The position numbers and the translations under genes were made by a program. Shown here in pieces: positions 1-11,528 of a stretch of 49,695 bases of DNA. Source of the DNA: Chara braunii (taxonomy: Eukaryota; Streptophyta; Charophyceae; Charales; Characeae); assembly GCA_003427395.1 (NCBI GenBank), contig BFEA01000167.1:2120198-2169892 (forward strand), written 5' to 3'. The first letter of the stretch is position 1. Each line of letters opens with the position of its first letter. The notes under the pieces are model-generated. The model worked only from the letters and a program-made list of their open reading frames with translations. It was not told where the DNA came from and made no database searches.

Positions 1-800
1 GGGAAAGACAACCAAAGGATCATCGAAGGGCAAAGGAAACTTAGGCTTGCGGGAAGGGGGGCGGTGTGTTGACCCCAACGGGGATTGTATTTGGTCCATG
101 CTTCGTGTGGTGTTGTGCAGGTGAGTAGCGTGGGATGGGTGTTGAGCGGGACTGGATCCACCGAAAAACCGACAAGGGAAGGACTTGGGCTTTGCGTGGG
201 CCATGGATGCGGGAAGGACTTGGTGACTGAAAGCTTGAGCGCATGATAGACCACGTGATGTGACATTGTGGGATGAATGAATGGGGCGGCTCTCTTGGAT
301 GCAATACAAAGACCCGGAAAGACTAAGGGCAGTCTCGGATAGGTGAATGCGATGTTAGCGGCTCAAGCAAAAAAAATATAGCGGCTAGGGGTCCGAGCGA
401 AGTCACCCCACCCCAAGGATGTCGTAGGGGTTGTCTTGAGCCACTAGACTTAGTGAAAAGGTGAGTGGCCCAATGGATAACGCTTGGCCTGCGCACAGCA
501 AGAAGACGGATCCTCAATGAACCCCTTTGGACTGCTTGTGTATTGGAAGGAGCAATTGCCTGTTCAGACTTAATTGAATCGAGAAAACGCCACGAGTGAT
601 CAAAGAGCTATCATCTTGTCGCAAAGAGAGGAGCTACATCTCCCAATGTAAAGCCCTCTTGCAAGTGGTCCGTCCCCATCCATCTCATAGCACTAGGTGG
701 GGGTGCCCCTGGGACGAACGACCCGCGCCCTGAGTGTGAGCATCGGCGGGTCGAGCCAAATGGGACCCGCAGTGGGGTCGACCAAGGCTCGAAAGTCCTT
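1..800 (+). repeat. Left arm of a large diverged inverted repeat
   Basis: This arm pairs as reverse complement with about 2530-3460. Matching islands occur all along it. Examples are the tgttgacccca stretch near 68 against 3378, gtgcaggtgagtag near 114 against 3340, tggactgcttg near 527 against 2805, atcgagaaaac near 578 against 2750, and agcactaggtggggg near 688 against 2635. The window starts inside the arm, so its outer end is unseen. Similarity is patchy, with many small indels, so the two copies are old. I see no convincing ORF or transposase. It is best read as two inverted copies of one unknown dispersed repeat. Confidence 0.65.
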
Positions 801-2529
801 CAGGGTTCGGCCCTTACAACGGCCCCCACTGTTCAGGTCAATCTATACTCTGGATGAGCATTATTTCATACCCCTCACCAAGGTCTTTCTAAACTACCTT
901 CTCATTCCTAAGTAACATGCTTCCATAGCACCCTCGGTGGGCCATCATATCCTATATTATTTTTCTTGGTTCCATTCCAGCTGACCTCTATTCTCTTTCC
1001 TTTCAATTATCTCTCACTTGTGTAGACTTAGGCAGGGAGCTAGGAATAGACTAGAATCATAGCCACGTCCAACAACTCAGACCTCAGTCAACCTTTACAT
1101 AGGGGGGATACAGAAAAAGGGATTCAAGCAATCTCACATATATACCAGTTATCTCCTCACCGGCATCCCCAATGTGGTCTCTCCGCTGGTTCTTTCGGTT
1201 GAGTTTTATCTCATACCTCAAGTGCAGCTCAACCGTCGTGAGATCGGTACCCAGGCTCCGACACAAGGTGTTACCGCTTTCCGTTTGCCCGGAATACCCC
1301 ATCCTGTTTTGCCGCCCTTGCATACCCCCGTTAACACAGGGAATCACCCCGCACACCCCGTTAGGAGCAAAAGTCAGTCGTCCGGGTATTCACTTCCATC
1401 GGCCTGATAAGAATCAGTCTTTCCCTTGCCGTACTACGAGAGGCTACTAATTGTCTCTGAGGCTCCCTCCTTGCCCTAGATGCAGCGGTCCTCCTCCGTC
1501 TGCAGACAAGCAGCCGCCCCGCCTGAGGAGACGTTTCGCATCCCGCTTGGGCCAGGTGCCGAGCCATAGTCGGTCCGCCCGGGAGGGAGTGCTACTAATC
1601 AACCGGCGAGACCAACTGCTGCCTGACAGCCCGATGGCCCAACCTCCCACACATTAGACCCGGCGGCACTTTAATAGAAAAAACTTTTCGCAACCCCCCC
1701 CAGCTGGTTCAGACCCATCCTTTCCTTCCGAAAGGCAGGACGCTCAATTTCCCCTCATGCAGATCACAAGTCTCAAGTGGGACACACATAGTACAAGTGT
1801 CTTTCCCTTGGTGCACTCAGTGCTTCCTACCCATATTTCACAGTTTTCTCTCAGGATAACGAGTGTCACTCCCCTTTCTGTCATGCACAGTGGTTGGTTC
1901 CTTTTCATGAGCGTCTTCAAGGGTGAGCTAGTTTTCTTAGGAGTATAGCAACTCCCTTCATTCCCTTTATTTTCTTTTGTCTGTCGTTTCATAAGGTAGG
2001 ATTGTCCCTTCTTGATGACCGTTGTTTTCATGTTGGTTCCTTCAAGCATTTCAAGTGTATAGTGCATGAGCCCGCTGAGCTTAGAAGAAGGAAAGAGAGA
2101 AGGGCACCCAGCCGGTCGGATCACTCCGCCGCGGGATTTTTATTAGACTTCGGCCGAAGCCAAAACACCAACTGTCTGCCAGGTAACCGGAACCCTTCTT
2201 TCACACGAAGAGGAAAGATCGACCTGCGACTTGCCCGAAGTTTCCCCGGACCGGCGAACACCAGCACCGGAGGAAGGGGGGCTAGAGCCACTACACCAAG
2301 GAGCGAGTTGATTCAGTGCGAACATACATGTTATACCTTCAGGCCTGGCCATGCCATGCGCCCAACCACCCTCAAATTTTATTCTCTCAAGGGAAGAGCA
2401 AACTCAAGTCCATGTTTACTCATCTTCGATTATGCACACGGTCATGCGTCGCGCGCCCCCCTTCGGAATGGTAAGGGTCAGTCTAACCCTATGTCTGTCA
2501 CCTCTACTATGTTTTGGCCTAACCCCATT
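801..2529. other. Spacer between inverted arms; no gene recognised
   Basis: I see short open frames on both strands (for example 1744-2124 minus and 2002-2643 plus), but none has recognisable domain motifs. They overlap one another and run into the repeat arms. The stretch is probably repeat-derived non-coding DNA. Confidence 0.5.
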
Positions 2530-3460
2530 AGACTTTTGAGTCTGTGTCGATCGCACTGCGGGTCCGAGTTGGCTCAGGCCGCCCACGCTTATGCTCAGGG
2601 CGCGGGTCATTCATCACGGGGTCACCCCCACCTAGTGCTTTGAGATGGGTGTGGATGGGTCATTTGTGAGAGAGCATTGACATTGGGGATGTAGCTTCGC
2701 GCTCTCGCTGGATCGTAGCCTCATCGATCTTTTCCGTCAAAATGTGGTTTTCTCGATACTTTGAGGTTTTATTATGCAACGACTCTTTCCAATACTCAAG
2801 CAGTCCAGGGAGTTCTTTGAGTCATTTTCTTCATTACATGTACAGGCTAAGTGTCATCAGTAGGTCACTCATCCATTCACTAAGCAGGGAGTCCTTAAAG
2901 CCTTGTTGAGTCAGCGGCCGCCTGTCGGCTTAGGCCCACGGACCATGTCTCGCGGTCCCCCTACGCCTCCCTAACGCTGGCTTGCTTTCTTCTTTGGCTT
3001 TCCTATGCGTGACTTTCGTTATCGCATACATCATACACGTCTTTCTTTTATCCAACCGTTTACTTTTGTCCTATACACCCCTTAGTTTTTTCGTGGCCTC
3101 ATCCATCATACATGCCCAACTCTTTCTTTTTTTCGAGTTTTCAATATAGGCGGTCTTCTCGGTTTTCTTATGCCTTCGCAATTTGCTACAGCCGACTTCA
3201 CTTGCACAATCCTGCTAACAATGTTTATTCATAGGCAAGAGTTAAGTTCACAACATGTTTCACTTCAGTCCCCATTTCTCCTTGTTGCCCGGCATACCCG
3301 GACCCTAATCCCGCTCAATGACTCGTTAGGCTACTCACCTGCACATTCAACACAATTTATACAAAGCATCCCCCACATGGGGTCAACACATAATTCCTGT
3401 CACAATCCTAAGTTCATCCTTCCTTAGCCCTTGGTGTTTTCTTTTTCCTTCCTTAGTTCA
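2530..3460 (-). repeat. Right arm of the large inverted repeat
   Basis: This is the reverse-complement partner of 1-800, running from about 2530 (gggtccgagttggctc region) to about 3460 (ccttagcccttggtg region, pairing with the extreme left of the window). The outer limit is set only by the end of the left arm. No coding potential is recognised. Confidence 0.6.
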
Positions 3461-3862
3461 GGTCAATCTCTTCTCTTAGTCATGCAATCGGGGTAATGGT
3501 TGAGTCAACTGACCTTGCTTCTAATCTCTTCCCGGACTTGCCTCTTTTCAATTTTTCAAGTGTCTTTTCCTTCCCTTCTTGGCGCCACAAGGGTCCGGCA
3601 ACCCTTCCCTTGCCCACTTTTTCTGCCAAGTGAGGACATATCCCTTTCACCGTTTGTTCCCTGGCAATGTAACAAGTGAGTGAGAAGGGTTAATTATATG
3701 CGAAGAGAAGATGAAGGGGGGAAAGGTAAGGTCAAGGTTTTAGAATGTGGGAGAAGGACGATGACGGGAAGAGGGAGGCGGCGGTGAAAGAGGAAGAAGT
3801 GGAAGAAAGAGAGAGAGAAGGAGAAAGAGGATAGGGCAAGAGGGAGACCCAGCCAGAGTAAG

Positions 3863-3903
<41 letters not shown>

Positions 3904-4074
3904 AAGAGAAAGAAAAAAAAAAGAAAAAAAAAAAAGTGAGACCTCTTACTCCTAATCAAACTTATCCCCTTACTCGTCCTACCGTCCTACCTAAGGTTCC
4001 CTTTCTATACCTTGTTCCATTGTTTTCCTTTGGTCATGGTCTTTGGTTCGTGAAAGGAGTGAAGTAGGAAGGGG
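3461..4074. other. No gene seen; purine tract with (GA)n at 3871-3901
   Basis: This is low-complexity sequence. A purine-rich segment of about 3700-3940 contains a short (GA)n microsatellite and poly-A runs. The minus-strand open frame across it is Ser/Leu/Phe-rich, purely from the repeat. Confidence 0.6.
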
Positions 4075-5028
4075 GCGTGAGGCGGTTGGATATGGAGGAT
4101 GGTTGAGGAAGACGAGGAAGGAGGCGTGAGGTGGTTGGCTATGGTGGATGGGTGAAGAAGATGGAGGAGGAAGATGGTATAAGACGGTTGGCTATGGTGG
4201 ATGGGTGAAGAAGATGGAGCGGGAAGATGGTGCGAGGTGGTTGGCTATGGTNGATGGGTGAAGAAAATGGAGGAGGAAGAAGGTGTGAGGTGGTGGGCTA
4301 TGGTGGATGGGTGAAGAAGATGGAGGAGGAAAATGGTGTGAGGTGGTTGGCTATGGTGGATGGGTGAAGAAGATGGAGGAGGGTGTGAAGTGGTTGGCTA
4401 TGGTGGGTACGTAAAAACGATGGGGATGGAAGATGGTGTGATCTGGTTGGCTATAGTGCATGGGTGAAGAAGATGGAGGAGGAAGATGGTGTGAGGTAGT
4501 TGATTATGGTGGATGGGTGAAAAAGATGGAGGAGGAAGATGGTGTGAGGTGATTGGCTATGGTGGATGGGTGAAGAAGATGGAGGAGGAAGATCGTGTGG
4601 GGTGGTCGGCTATGGTGGAACGGTGAAGGAGATGGAGGAGGAGGATGTTGTAAGGTGGTTGGCTATGCTGGAAGGGTGAAGAAAATGGAGGAGGAAGATG
4701 GTGTGAGGTGGTTGGCTATGGTGGATAGGTGAAGAAGATGGAGGAGGAAGATCGTACGAGGTGGTTGGCTATGCTGGATGGGTGAAGAAGATAGAGGAGG
4801 AAGATGGTGTGAGGTGGTTGGCTGTGGTGGATGGGTGAAGGAGATGGAGGAGGAAGATGGTGTGAAGTGGTTGGCTATGGTGGATGGGTGAAGAAGACGG
4901 AGAAGGAAGATGGTGTGAGGAGGTTGGCTATGGTGGATGGGTAAAGAAGATGAAGGAGAAAGATGGTGTGAGGTTGTTGGCTATGGTGGATGGGTGAAGA
5001 AGATGGAGGAGGAAGATGGTGTGAGGTG
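4075..5028 (+). repeat. 53-bp minisatellite, about 18 copies
   Basis: The array is tandem. The unit begins ggctatggtggatgggtgaa, continues with gaagatggaggaggaagatgg, and ends tgtgaggtggtt. Copies differ by point changes and a few indels: one copy near 4380 is shortened and one carries an N at 4252. The unit is purine-rich on the plus strand. It is not coding and has no CRISPR-like unique spacers. Confidence 0.9.
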
Positions 5029-5829
5029 TACGTTATCTCTTCCTATTCTAAGTGTTCGTTTTCGTTTCCTCTAAGTTATCCCTAACTCCGGACTTCAAAG
5101 AGTTGTGATTTGCATCAACTAGACCCACAGCCAAGATGCAAAAAACAAAGACTTGCAAAAAGCACAGATTTCAGAAAACGCAGATTTTGCAGATTTGCAG
5201 ATTTGCAGATTTTGCAGATTTTACAGATTTTGCCGTTTTTGTCCATGGTGGGAGAACCGAAAAAAATGCAGGCTTTTGTTTCTTACCCCAAACGATGTCC
5301 GAATCAGTTCCAACCTAGTGGGCTCTCTGTTTGTACCCTATGGAAGACCCCTATAAAATTGGGGGTGATTCTGTCGCCGTTTGCGTTTACTTGCCCGTTT
5401 CGGGTGTCATCCAAGTCCTTAGGCCAACAGTTCGGTGAAGTACATTTCCCGTTTTTGGAGAAATATAGACTCAGATGACCTGCAGGTTCTGTAGGTCATC
5501 TGACTGTGCCTAGGATATGGGGTCTGAGAAGTCTCAGCCCTCATATCATCGGTTTGGCGGTACTGGCCAAAGTGGCTTCCGGTCGCACTGACCCCTTAGT
5601 CCTTTTTTTTTTGTCGGTCCGTACTCCGGAGGCAGGTCATCGACTTTTCAGCAGCAGCAGTAGCAAGGGGATTAACCAGGCAGCGGTAGTAGTTTTAAGA
5701 TCATTATTATGAACAACAACAATATCTACAACAATCCTAGTAAAAAAAAGACAGTATTTTTCCCTACCTTATATTCACTTCATTCCATTAGAACGTAGGA
5801 GGGTCAAGCGAGATTCAAATAGAGCACAG
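5029..5829. other. No gene seen; GCAGATTT micro-repeat and a perfect hairpin
   Basis: About 5178-5232 is a run of cagatttt/gcagatttg micro-repeats. An 11-bp perfect stem lies at 5471-5481 and 5493-5503 (tcagatgacct / aggtcatctga) with an 11-nt loop. No terminator-like T run follows it. The open frames here are short and overlap in all three forward frames. Confidence 0.5.
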
Positions 5830-6120
5830 AGGGAAGAACCAGTACGTTAGTCAAGTTAGGAAAAACTGAACTTGCCCAAGTGAAAGCACAGCATACAGAC
5901 ATGAGAGCTAGGAAAGCAGCTAGGAAAACCCGTACATCACCAAATGAAGAAAGACTGAACTTTGACATGTGAAATCACAGTAAACACATACGTGAGTCAT
6001 TGAGGCAACTACGGAAGAACCTTTCTATCACCAAGTGTGAGAAGAACCGAACTTAATAAGTGACGCTACAACAAATACACACGGGAGTCATGGAGGCAAC
6101 TAGGGAAGAACCGGTGCACC
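5830..6120 (+). repeat. Tandem repeat of about 110 bp, 2-3 copies
   Basis: Units share gaggcaactagggaagaacc, then caccaagtg...gaagaa, then gaactt...aagtgaaa...cacag. They run directly into the ~172-bp satellite, whose units also contain ccaagtgaagaaatg, so the two arrays look related. Confidence 0.6.
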
Positions 6121-7745
6121 ACCAAGTGAAAAAAACGGAGAAAAAGTGAAGGGAGAGTGTGTGAAACTCACTCTCATGCATGAAAACACAAAATGAAAAA
6201 TAACGATTTACATTGGAGTGAAGGAATGGACAAAACGTGAGAGAGAGATTACTCCAAATACTTAGAAAGAACAAGTAACAAAGTTCCAATTTACTGCCAA
6301 ATGAAGAAATGGAGAGAAAGTGAAGCGAGAGTGAGTGAATTTTTACTCGATGCATGAAAATACAAGTGGAAAGTGACGTATTACTTTGGAGTGAAGGAAT
6401 GGACCAAACATGAGAGAAAGATCATACATATCACTAGAATGAGCAAGAGACATGGTTGCAATTTACTACCAAGTGAAGAAATTGAGAGAAAGTGAAGGGA
6501 GAGTAAGTTTTGCATTAAAACAAAAAGTGAAAAGTGACGATTTACATTAGAATGAAGAATGAGACAAAACATGGGAGAAAAATCATACAAAATACTAGAA
6601 TAAGCAAAAACCAAAGCGGCGATTTACTACCAAGTGAAGAAATTTAGAGAAAGTGAAGCTAACTCCTATGAATGAAAAGAGAAAGTGGAAAGAGTCGATT
6701 TACGTTGGAGTGAAAGAATGGACAAAACATAAGAGAGAGATCATATAAAACACTAGAATAAGCAAAAACCAAAGTTGTGATTTACTATCAAGTGAAGAAA
6801 TGGAGAAAAAGTGAGTGAAACTCACTCCCATGCATGAAAACACAAAGTGGAAAGTGGCGATTTACATTGGAGTAAAGAAATTGACAAAACATAAGAGAAA
6901 GATCATACAAAACACTAGAATAAGCAAAAATCAAAGTTGTGATTTACTACCAAGTGAAGAAATGACGAGAAAGTGAAGGGAGAGTAAGTGAAACTCACTC
7001 CCATGCATAAAAACACAAAGTGGAAAGTGGCGATTTACATTGGAGTGAAAGAATGGATAAAGCATGAGAGAAAAATCGTACAAAACACTAGAATAAACAA
7101 AAATCAAAGTTGCGATTTACTACCAAGTAAAGAAATGGAGAAAATGTGAAGGGAGAATGAGTGAAAATCACTCCCATGCATGAAAACACAAAGTGAAAAA
7201 TGGGGATTTACCTTGGAATGAAGGAGTGGACAAACCATGAGAGAAAGATCATACAAAACACTAGAATAAGCAAAAATCAAAGTTGTGATTACTACCAAGT
7301 GAAGAAATCGAGAAAAAGTGAAGAGAGAGTGAGTGAAACTCACTCCCATGCATGAAAACACAAAGTGGAAAGTGACAATTTATATTGGAGTGAAGGAATG
7401 GATAAAACATGAAAGAAAGATCATACAAAAACACTAAAAAAAACAAAAACCTAAGTTACGATTTACTACCAAGTGAAGAAATTGAGAGAAAGTAAAGGGA
7501 GGATGAGTGAAACTCACTACCATGCATGAAAACACAAAGTGGAAAGTGACGATTTACATTAGAGTAAAGGAATGGACAAAACATGAGAGAAAGGTCATAA
7601 AAACCACTAGAATAAGCACAAATCAAAGTTGCGATTTACTATCAAGTGAAGAAGTGGAGAGAAAAAGAAGGGAGAGTGAGTGAAGCTCACTCCCATGCAT
7701 GAAAACACGAAGTTGAAAGTGGAGATTTACATTGGAGTGAAGGAA
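6121..7745 (+). repeat. Satellite array, about 172-bp unit, about 10 copies
   Basis: The landmark catgcatgaaaacacaaag recurs near 6176, 6830, 7000, 7172, 7346, 7520 and 7694, with degenerate copies near 6350, 6515 and 6670. That gives spacings of about 170-175 bp. Each unit also holds gatttacattggagtgaagg, acatgagagaaagatcatac and cactagaataagcaaaaa. Spacing is more regular and copies more alike toward the right end. The minus-strand frames of 60-100 aa are products of the repeat, not genes. Confidence 0.9.
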
Positions 7746-8834
7746 GGATCATGATGAGGTCATCATTAGTGGAGGAGCTCTCTGTTAATTTTTTCCTACG
7801 TTTCGGAATGTACCTATAGAGAAAGAAGATGAGGAATGACATGAAAAAAAAAAAAAAAGAGAGACAATGGAAGAAAAGAGAAGTGGTGGAAGTTTGAGAG
7901 AAGAGGAAAAATTAGAAAGGAGATGAGGGAGCGTGGGGGAGTTGAGGAAGAAGAAGAAGAGGAAGAAGAAGAAGAAGATGATGATGATGAAGAGGAGGAA
8001 TATTCTCCTCCTTTTGCACTCACCTCCTCTATTGCCTTGGAGTTGGAGTGTCAATCTTGATGAAACTTCTCTTTACTTGGCTATGGTTTTCTTCTTCCTC
8101 AAGCCCTTCTCATTCCTCCTTCTTAGTCCCTTCCTGATTGTGGCAAACTCCTATTTCTTTGGCTTTGGAGTCCTCCCCTCTAGGAGGGTTATTGGGACTC
8201 TCTCTAACCTTTCTTTTTTTCTCACAGCCTAGGGGCTATGGCGGATTACCTTCCCAGATCAGCCTCACTACCACCAACCTCTACAGTTCCTCACACTTGG
8301 CCACAGTCTCCTCTAAGCTCCCAAACTGGCAGGGTTTCCCTCTTCTCACTCCAAGCGAGAGTGGTGCTCTCTTGGACTCATGCCAGCAGCATGTAATTGC
8401 CTCAACCAAATGTGAGTGTGGAGGATTGCTCTCCCAGCTTAAATAGGTTGGGCACAATGTTTCGGCCAGCCCATGGGCCTCCCCATGTGCCCCATGGTGA
8501 ACCAAGGTACCCCTATGACCATTTTTCATTTGTAGTCCTCTCCGAGAATACCTTAGCCTTAATTTGACCAAGTACATGCAGTCCGAGTGGTTGGTACCTA
8601 CTCGGACTGCCTCTTGGGCCTCCTCATGCCTCACCCCCTTCTTCAGAAACTACCCCCTAGAACCTAAATGCCCAAGAGCAGCCTCACTTGGGGGAAAAAG
8701 ATTTAGTGAGACTTTTTCTCAATTTTTTTCAGATTCTACCTAGGTTACCTGATCGGACGTCCGGGACCCCCCTGACCGTCCGGGGTTGTCCGATCGGACA
8801 ACTGGGCGGACGTCCTCCCCAGGCAGTCTGTCCG
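7746..8834. other. No gene recognised; purine/trinucleotide-rich then unique sequence
   Basis: 7840-8000 is poly-A and gaa/gat trinucleotide repeat. 8000-8830 is unique-looking, with only short frames. A perfect 18-bp palindrome (gttgtccgatcggacaac) lies at 8785-8802 in a GTCCG/CGGAC-rich stretch; related GTCCG-rich sequence recurs near 9165-9245. Confidence 0.5.
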
Positions 8835-8872
8835 CTGTCTCTTATACACATCTAGATGTGTATAAGAGACAG
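8835..8872. other. Nextera/Tn5 mosaic-end junction adapter (assembly contaminant)
   Basis: Two perfect 19-bp Tn5 mosaic ends sit head to head: CTGTCTCTTATACACATCT followed directly by its reverse complement. This is the circularisation junction of Nextera mate-pair libraries and is not genomic. Read in frame it gives the known artefact peptide VSYTHLDVYKRQ. The flanks 8834 and 8873 may therefore not be adjacent in the genome. Confidence 0.97.
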
Positions 8873-9671
8873 GGCAAGGGGAGGGTTGTCGGTCCCTTGC
8901 GCCACCTAGAAGGAAAAGGTACCGGACTTTTGAGAGCATCTGGGAAAGTGGTAAGGAGTGAAGTTNAAAAAAAAAAAAAAAAAAAAAAAAAACGTCCTGA
9001 GAAAAATCTGAAAAAAAAGTATGTTTACAAAAAAATAAACTGAACAACTTTTGCCTTGGAATCATATCCAAATTCGCTGCCAATTTTAAAATAAAAAATA
9101 AAATAAATAGAAACCTTTTTTTTTATACTTTTTTCGTGTTTTTAATTGTTAAAAATGAAGTTGTCCAGGCCCGGACATTCAAGACCCCCCTGACTGTCCG
9201 CTCAGGACGTCCGGCCATGACGTCCTACCATCGGACAACTGGTAGTCTAGGATTCTACCCCGTTTTGAGTAGGGCGAGGTATTTTCCAATGCCTCGGTGC
9301 AATCTCAGCCTTGGATCTTGCTGAGATCCAAGGGCGGCATAATTTTGAGTTACCCCCAAGTGGTCCTTGCTTAAATTTTCAGCCCCTTCGCTCACTTTTT
9401 TCAGTTGTTGCTGCATCTAGCCTTCTTTTGGGGACAAATGCACAGTTTCGGTTTTTTCCTTTTTTTGATTCTTTTCGTTTTTGGCTGCCAAATCATTTCG
9501 GAGTTTACCGTTTGAGCTGACCCAAAAAAACGGCCACATGCTCTCCACCATGAGATCTGATCTCAGATCCATGACTCACAAAAAAAACGGTCAACTCCTT
9601 TTTGCATTTTTGCTCAATTTTGTTCTTTTTAATTCAGATATTACTGAGATAATGCCCTTGGAGGGATGAGG
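8873..9671. other. No gene seen; N plus poly-A junction at 8966
   Basis: A single N at 8966 precedes about 26 A residues, suggesting a collapsed or unresolved homopolymer. The rest is AT-rich sequence with GTCCG motifs near 9165-9245. I see no coding signal. Confidence 0.5.
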
Positions 9672-9815
9672 TCACAGTAGGGACATGCCAATCCTTTACT
9701 GTGCCAGTCCCAACTAGCCGACATATTTTCCTCCACGCTTTTCTCCCCTTTTGTTTCATTTATCCTCCTTTTTCTCCAATTTTTCTCTCCTGACAAGTGT
9801 CAAATTGTTGTGCAC
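9672..9815 (+). repeat. Direct repeat, left copy (~140 bp)
   Basis: Shared order with 11106-11245: cagtagggac..., then caatcc.tact.gtg.cagtcc, a T/C-rich stretch, then caagtgtcaa. The 1.3 kb between the copies has no coding domains, so the pair could be solo-LTR-like remnants or a simple duplication. Confidence 0.55.
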
Positions 9816-10562
9816 CCTCTTTCTAGTCCTTAGGACAGTATTCAAGGTCAGATTCATGGCCAACAGTTGACCGTTGTAACTCGGATTGCAATAGTGGAGA
9901 CCCCATGCTCATGGGGCTCCATTTTGTCTCCGTTAGTCTCAATTTTAAGCCCTCTTTGCTCCAATTTTGTTTTGACAGCCTTTTCTCTGTGTTGAGCCCC
10001 TTGGGGCTCTATTTCCTCATGTCTAACTAGTCTGAGATATTTTGGACTACTGGGTAGCCTTTCCATCATCATTATTATGCTTTCTTTTCTCTCACGGCTT
10101 TCCCACTTGATCTCATTAGTGTTTGCGTTTGTGGTGCTAATATTTTTTACCATCTAGATCTTGATCTTGACGGTGCCGTTAGCTTTGCGTGATCATTCTC
10201 CATATTGGTTCATGGTTCCCTTGTGACATCTCAAGTCTCCGCCACTCTCTCCGTACAAGTTCCATTTTTTTCTCCCGCCGATAGTCTCGCCGACACATGT
10301 CTCACTTTTCAACTATTTTTATTTGGGCTCATTTAGTCCCCGACATCATTCCGGATGATGTCCCATTTTTATTTGGGACTTCCCTGTCCCTGTTAGTTCC
10401 AATATTCCCTCCTCATGTGTCTCATGTGAGCGGATTATTTCCAACCGCGAGAGCCTCATCTCACGATCGTCATTTATCGTCTCTATTTGCTTTATGCCGA
10501 AGTCACTTTTTTCGAGTCTCTTGGGCTTGCTATGGCTCATTTCCCTTTAGCCTAGGCATCCT
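9816..10562. other. No gene seen
   Basis: Pyrimidine-rich sequence. About 9863-9910 resembles the tandem unit downstream (gttgtaactcggattgcaatag), suggesting an older, more diverged copy. The open frame at 10297-10782 plus runs into that repeat and shows no domain. Confidence 0.45.
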
Positions 10563-10921
10563 CATGCAGTCCGTTATTTCTCGGACTGCAACTGTGGTCA
10601 TTTTCCTCGTCCCACAGCCCCACAATTTGCCCCGAACTGGAAAAAAAAATGAAGCGTTCAATTTTCAAGTGTATTCGGGCTCAATATTGGCTCCGGATGC
10701 ACTTAAAAACACGTGTTTTCCCTTCCCCATGCAGTCCGTTGTAACTTGGACTGCAATAGAGGTGAATTTCCTAGTTCCATGACCCCACAACTTACCCAAA
10801 ACTGAAAGAAAATGAAGCGGTCAATTTTCAAGTGCATCAGGGATCAATATTGGCCCCGGATGCATCTAAAACATGTGTTTTCCCTCCCTCATGCAATCCG
10901 TTGTATCTCGGTTGCATGAGG
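10563..10921 (+). repeat. Tandem repeat, ~163-bp unit, 2.2 copies
   Basis: Units are 10563-10727 and 10728-10889, with a truncated third copy at 10890-10921. Each begins catgcagtccgtt and includes aatgaagcggtcaattttca and caatattggccccggatgca. Confidence 0.85.
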
Positions 10922-11105
10922 TCTTGATTTTTCTTGATTTTCTCTGTAAAATAAAAAAAATCAAGATACTTTGTAACCGACATATGCCATAATAAATCTG
11001 GTCACGGATGTATCACCCTAGGTGACCGTTTTTTGCCATTAGTGTTTTTTTCTCTTTTATTTTCTTCTCTCTTTTCTTTTCTTTTTTTTTCCCTGCATTT
11101 CTGAA

Positions 11106-11245
11106 CAGTAGGGACCTGTCAATCCCTACTTGTGTCAGTCCCTACTGACGGCCAACTCACTCACTTCCTCTTATCCTTCTTTTTTTTTTCTTTTTCTTTT
11201 CCTTTTCTCTCTTTTTCTGATATGCCAAGTGTCAACAAGCCGTTA
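11106..11245 (+). repeat. Direct repeat, right copy (~140 bp)
   Basis: Partner of 9672-9815: cagtagggacctgtcaatcc through a T/C-rich block to ccaagtgtcaac. Confidence 0.55.
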
Positions 11246-11528
11246 AACCACCAGTACCTCCCCCACTGTTGGGAAATTACGTGATGCTGGCTAGTACCCG
11301 AACTTTTCGGGGGTCGGACACAGGGTCGGCAATGTCTCATAAATCGTACTTTTCTTTTGCCCGTGCACGAAAGGAAAAGGAAAAAAAAAATGCCTTTGTG
11401 CAATGATGTCGGACAGGGTAGTCTAGGAGGCCGTCTTCACTGTCTTGAATGCATCTCACAACAAAGACGGTCACATTCTGAAACTTGTTGTTTTCTCTTT
11501 TTTATTTCTCTTTTGTTTGTTATGTGTC
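11246..11528. other. No gene seen before the assembly gap
   Basis: About 280 bases of unique-looking sequence. The frames that continue into the N run are artefacts of the gap. Confidence 0.5.

Noticed and set aside
440-515. tRNA-Arg-like gene (gtggcccaatggataacgc)
   Set aside because: Only the A-box part fits; there is no B box or cloverleaf, and the segment is part of the inverted repeat shared with ~2830-2880.
4075-5028. CRISPR-like array
   Set aside because: The whole 53-bp unit repeats with no unique spacers; it is a eukaryotic minisatellite.
5471-5503. Rho-independent terminator
   Set aside because: Eukaryotic window and no T run after the hairpin.
8745-9083. Open frames on both strands containing VSYTHLDVYKRQ
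   Set aside because: They arise from the Tn5 adapter at 8835-8872 and the poly-A/N run, not from a gene.
9672-11245. LTR pair of a third retrotransposon
   Set aside because: The 1.3-kb interior has no PBS or pol domains, and the repeat is only ~140 bp and pyrimidine-rich; kept only as a direct repeat.
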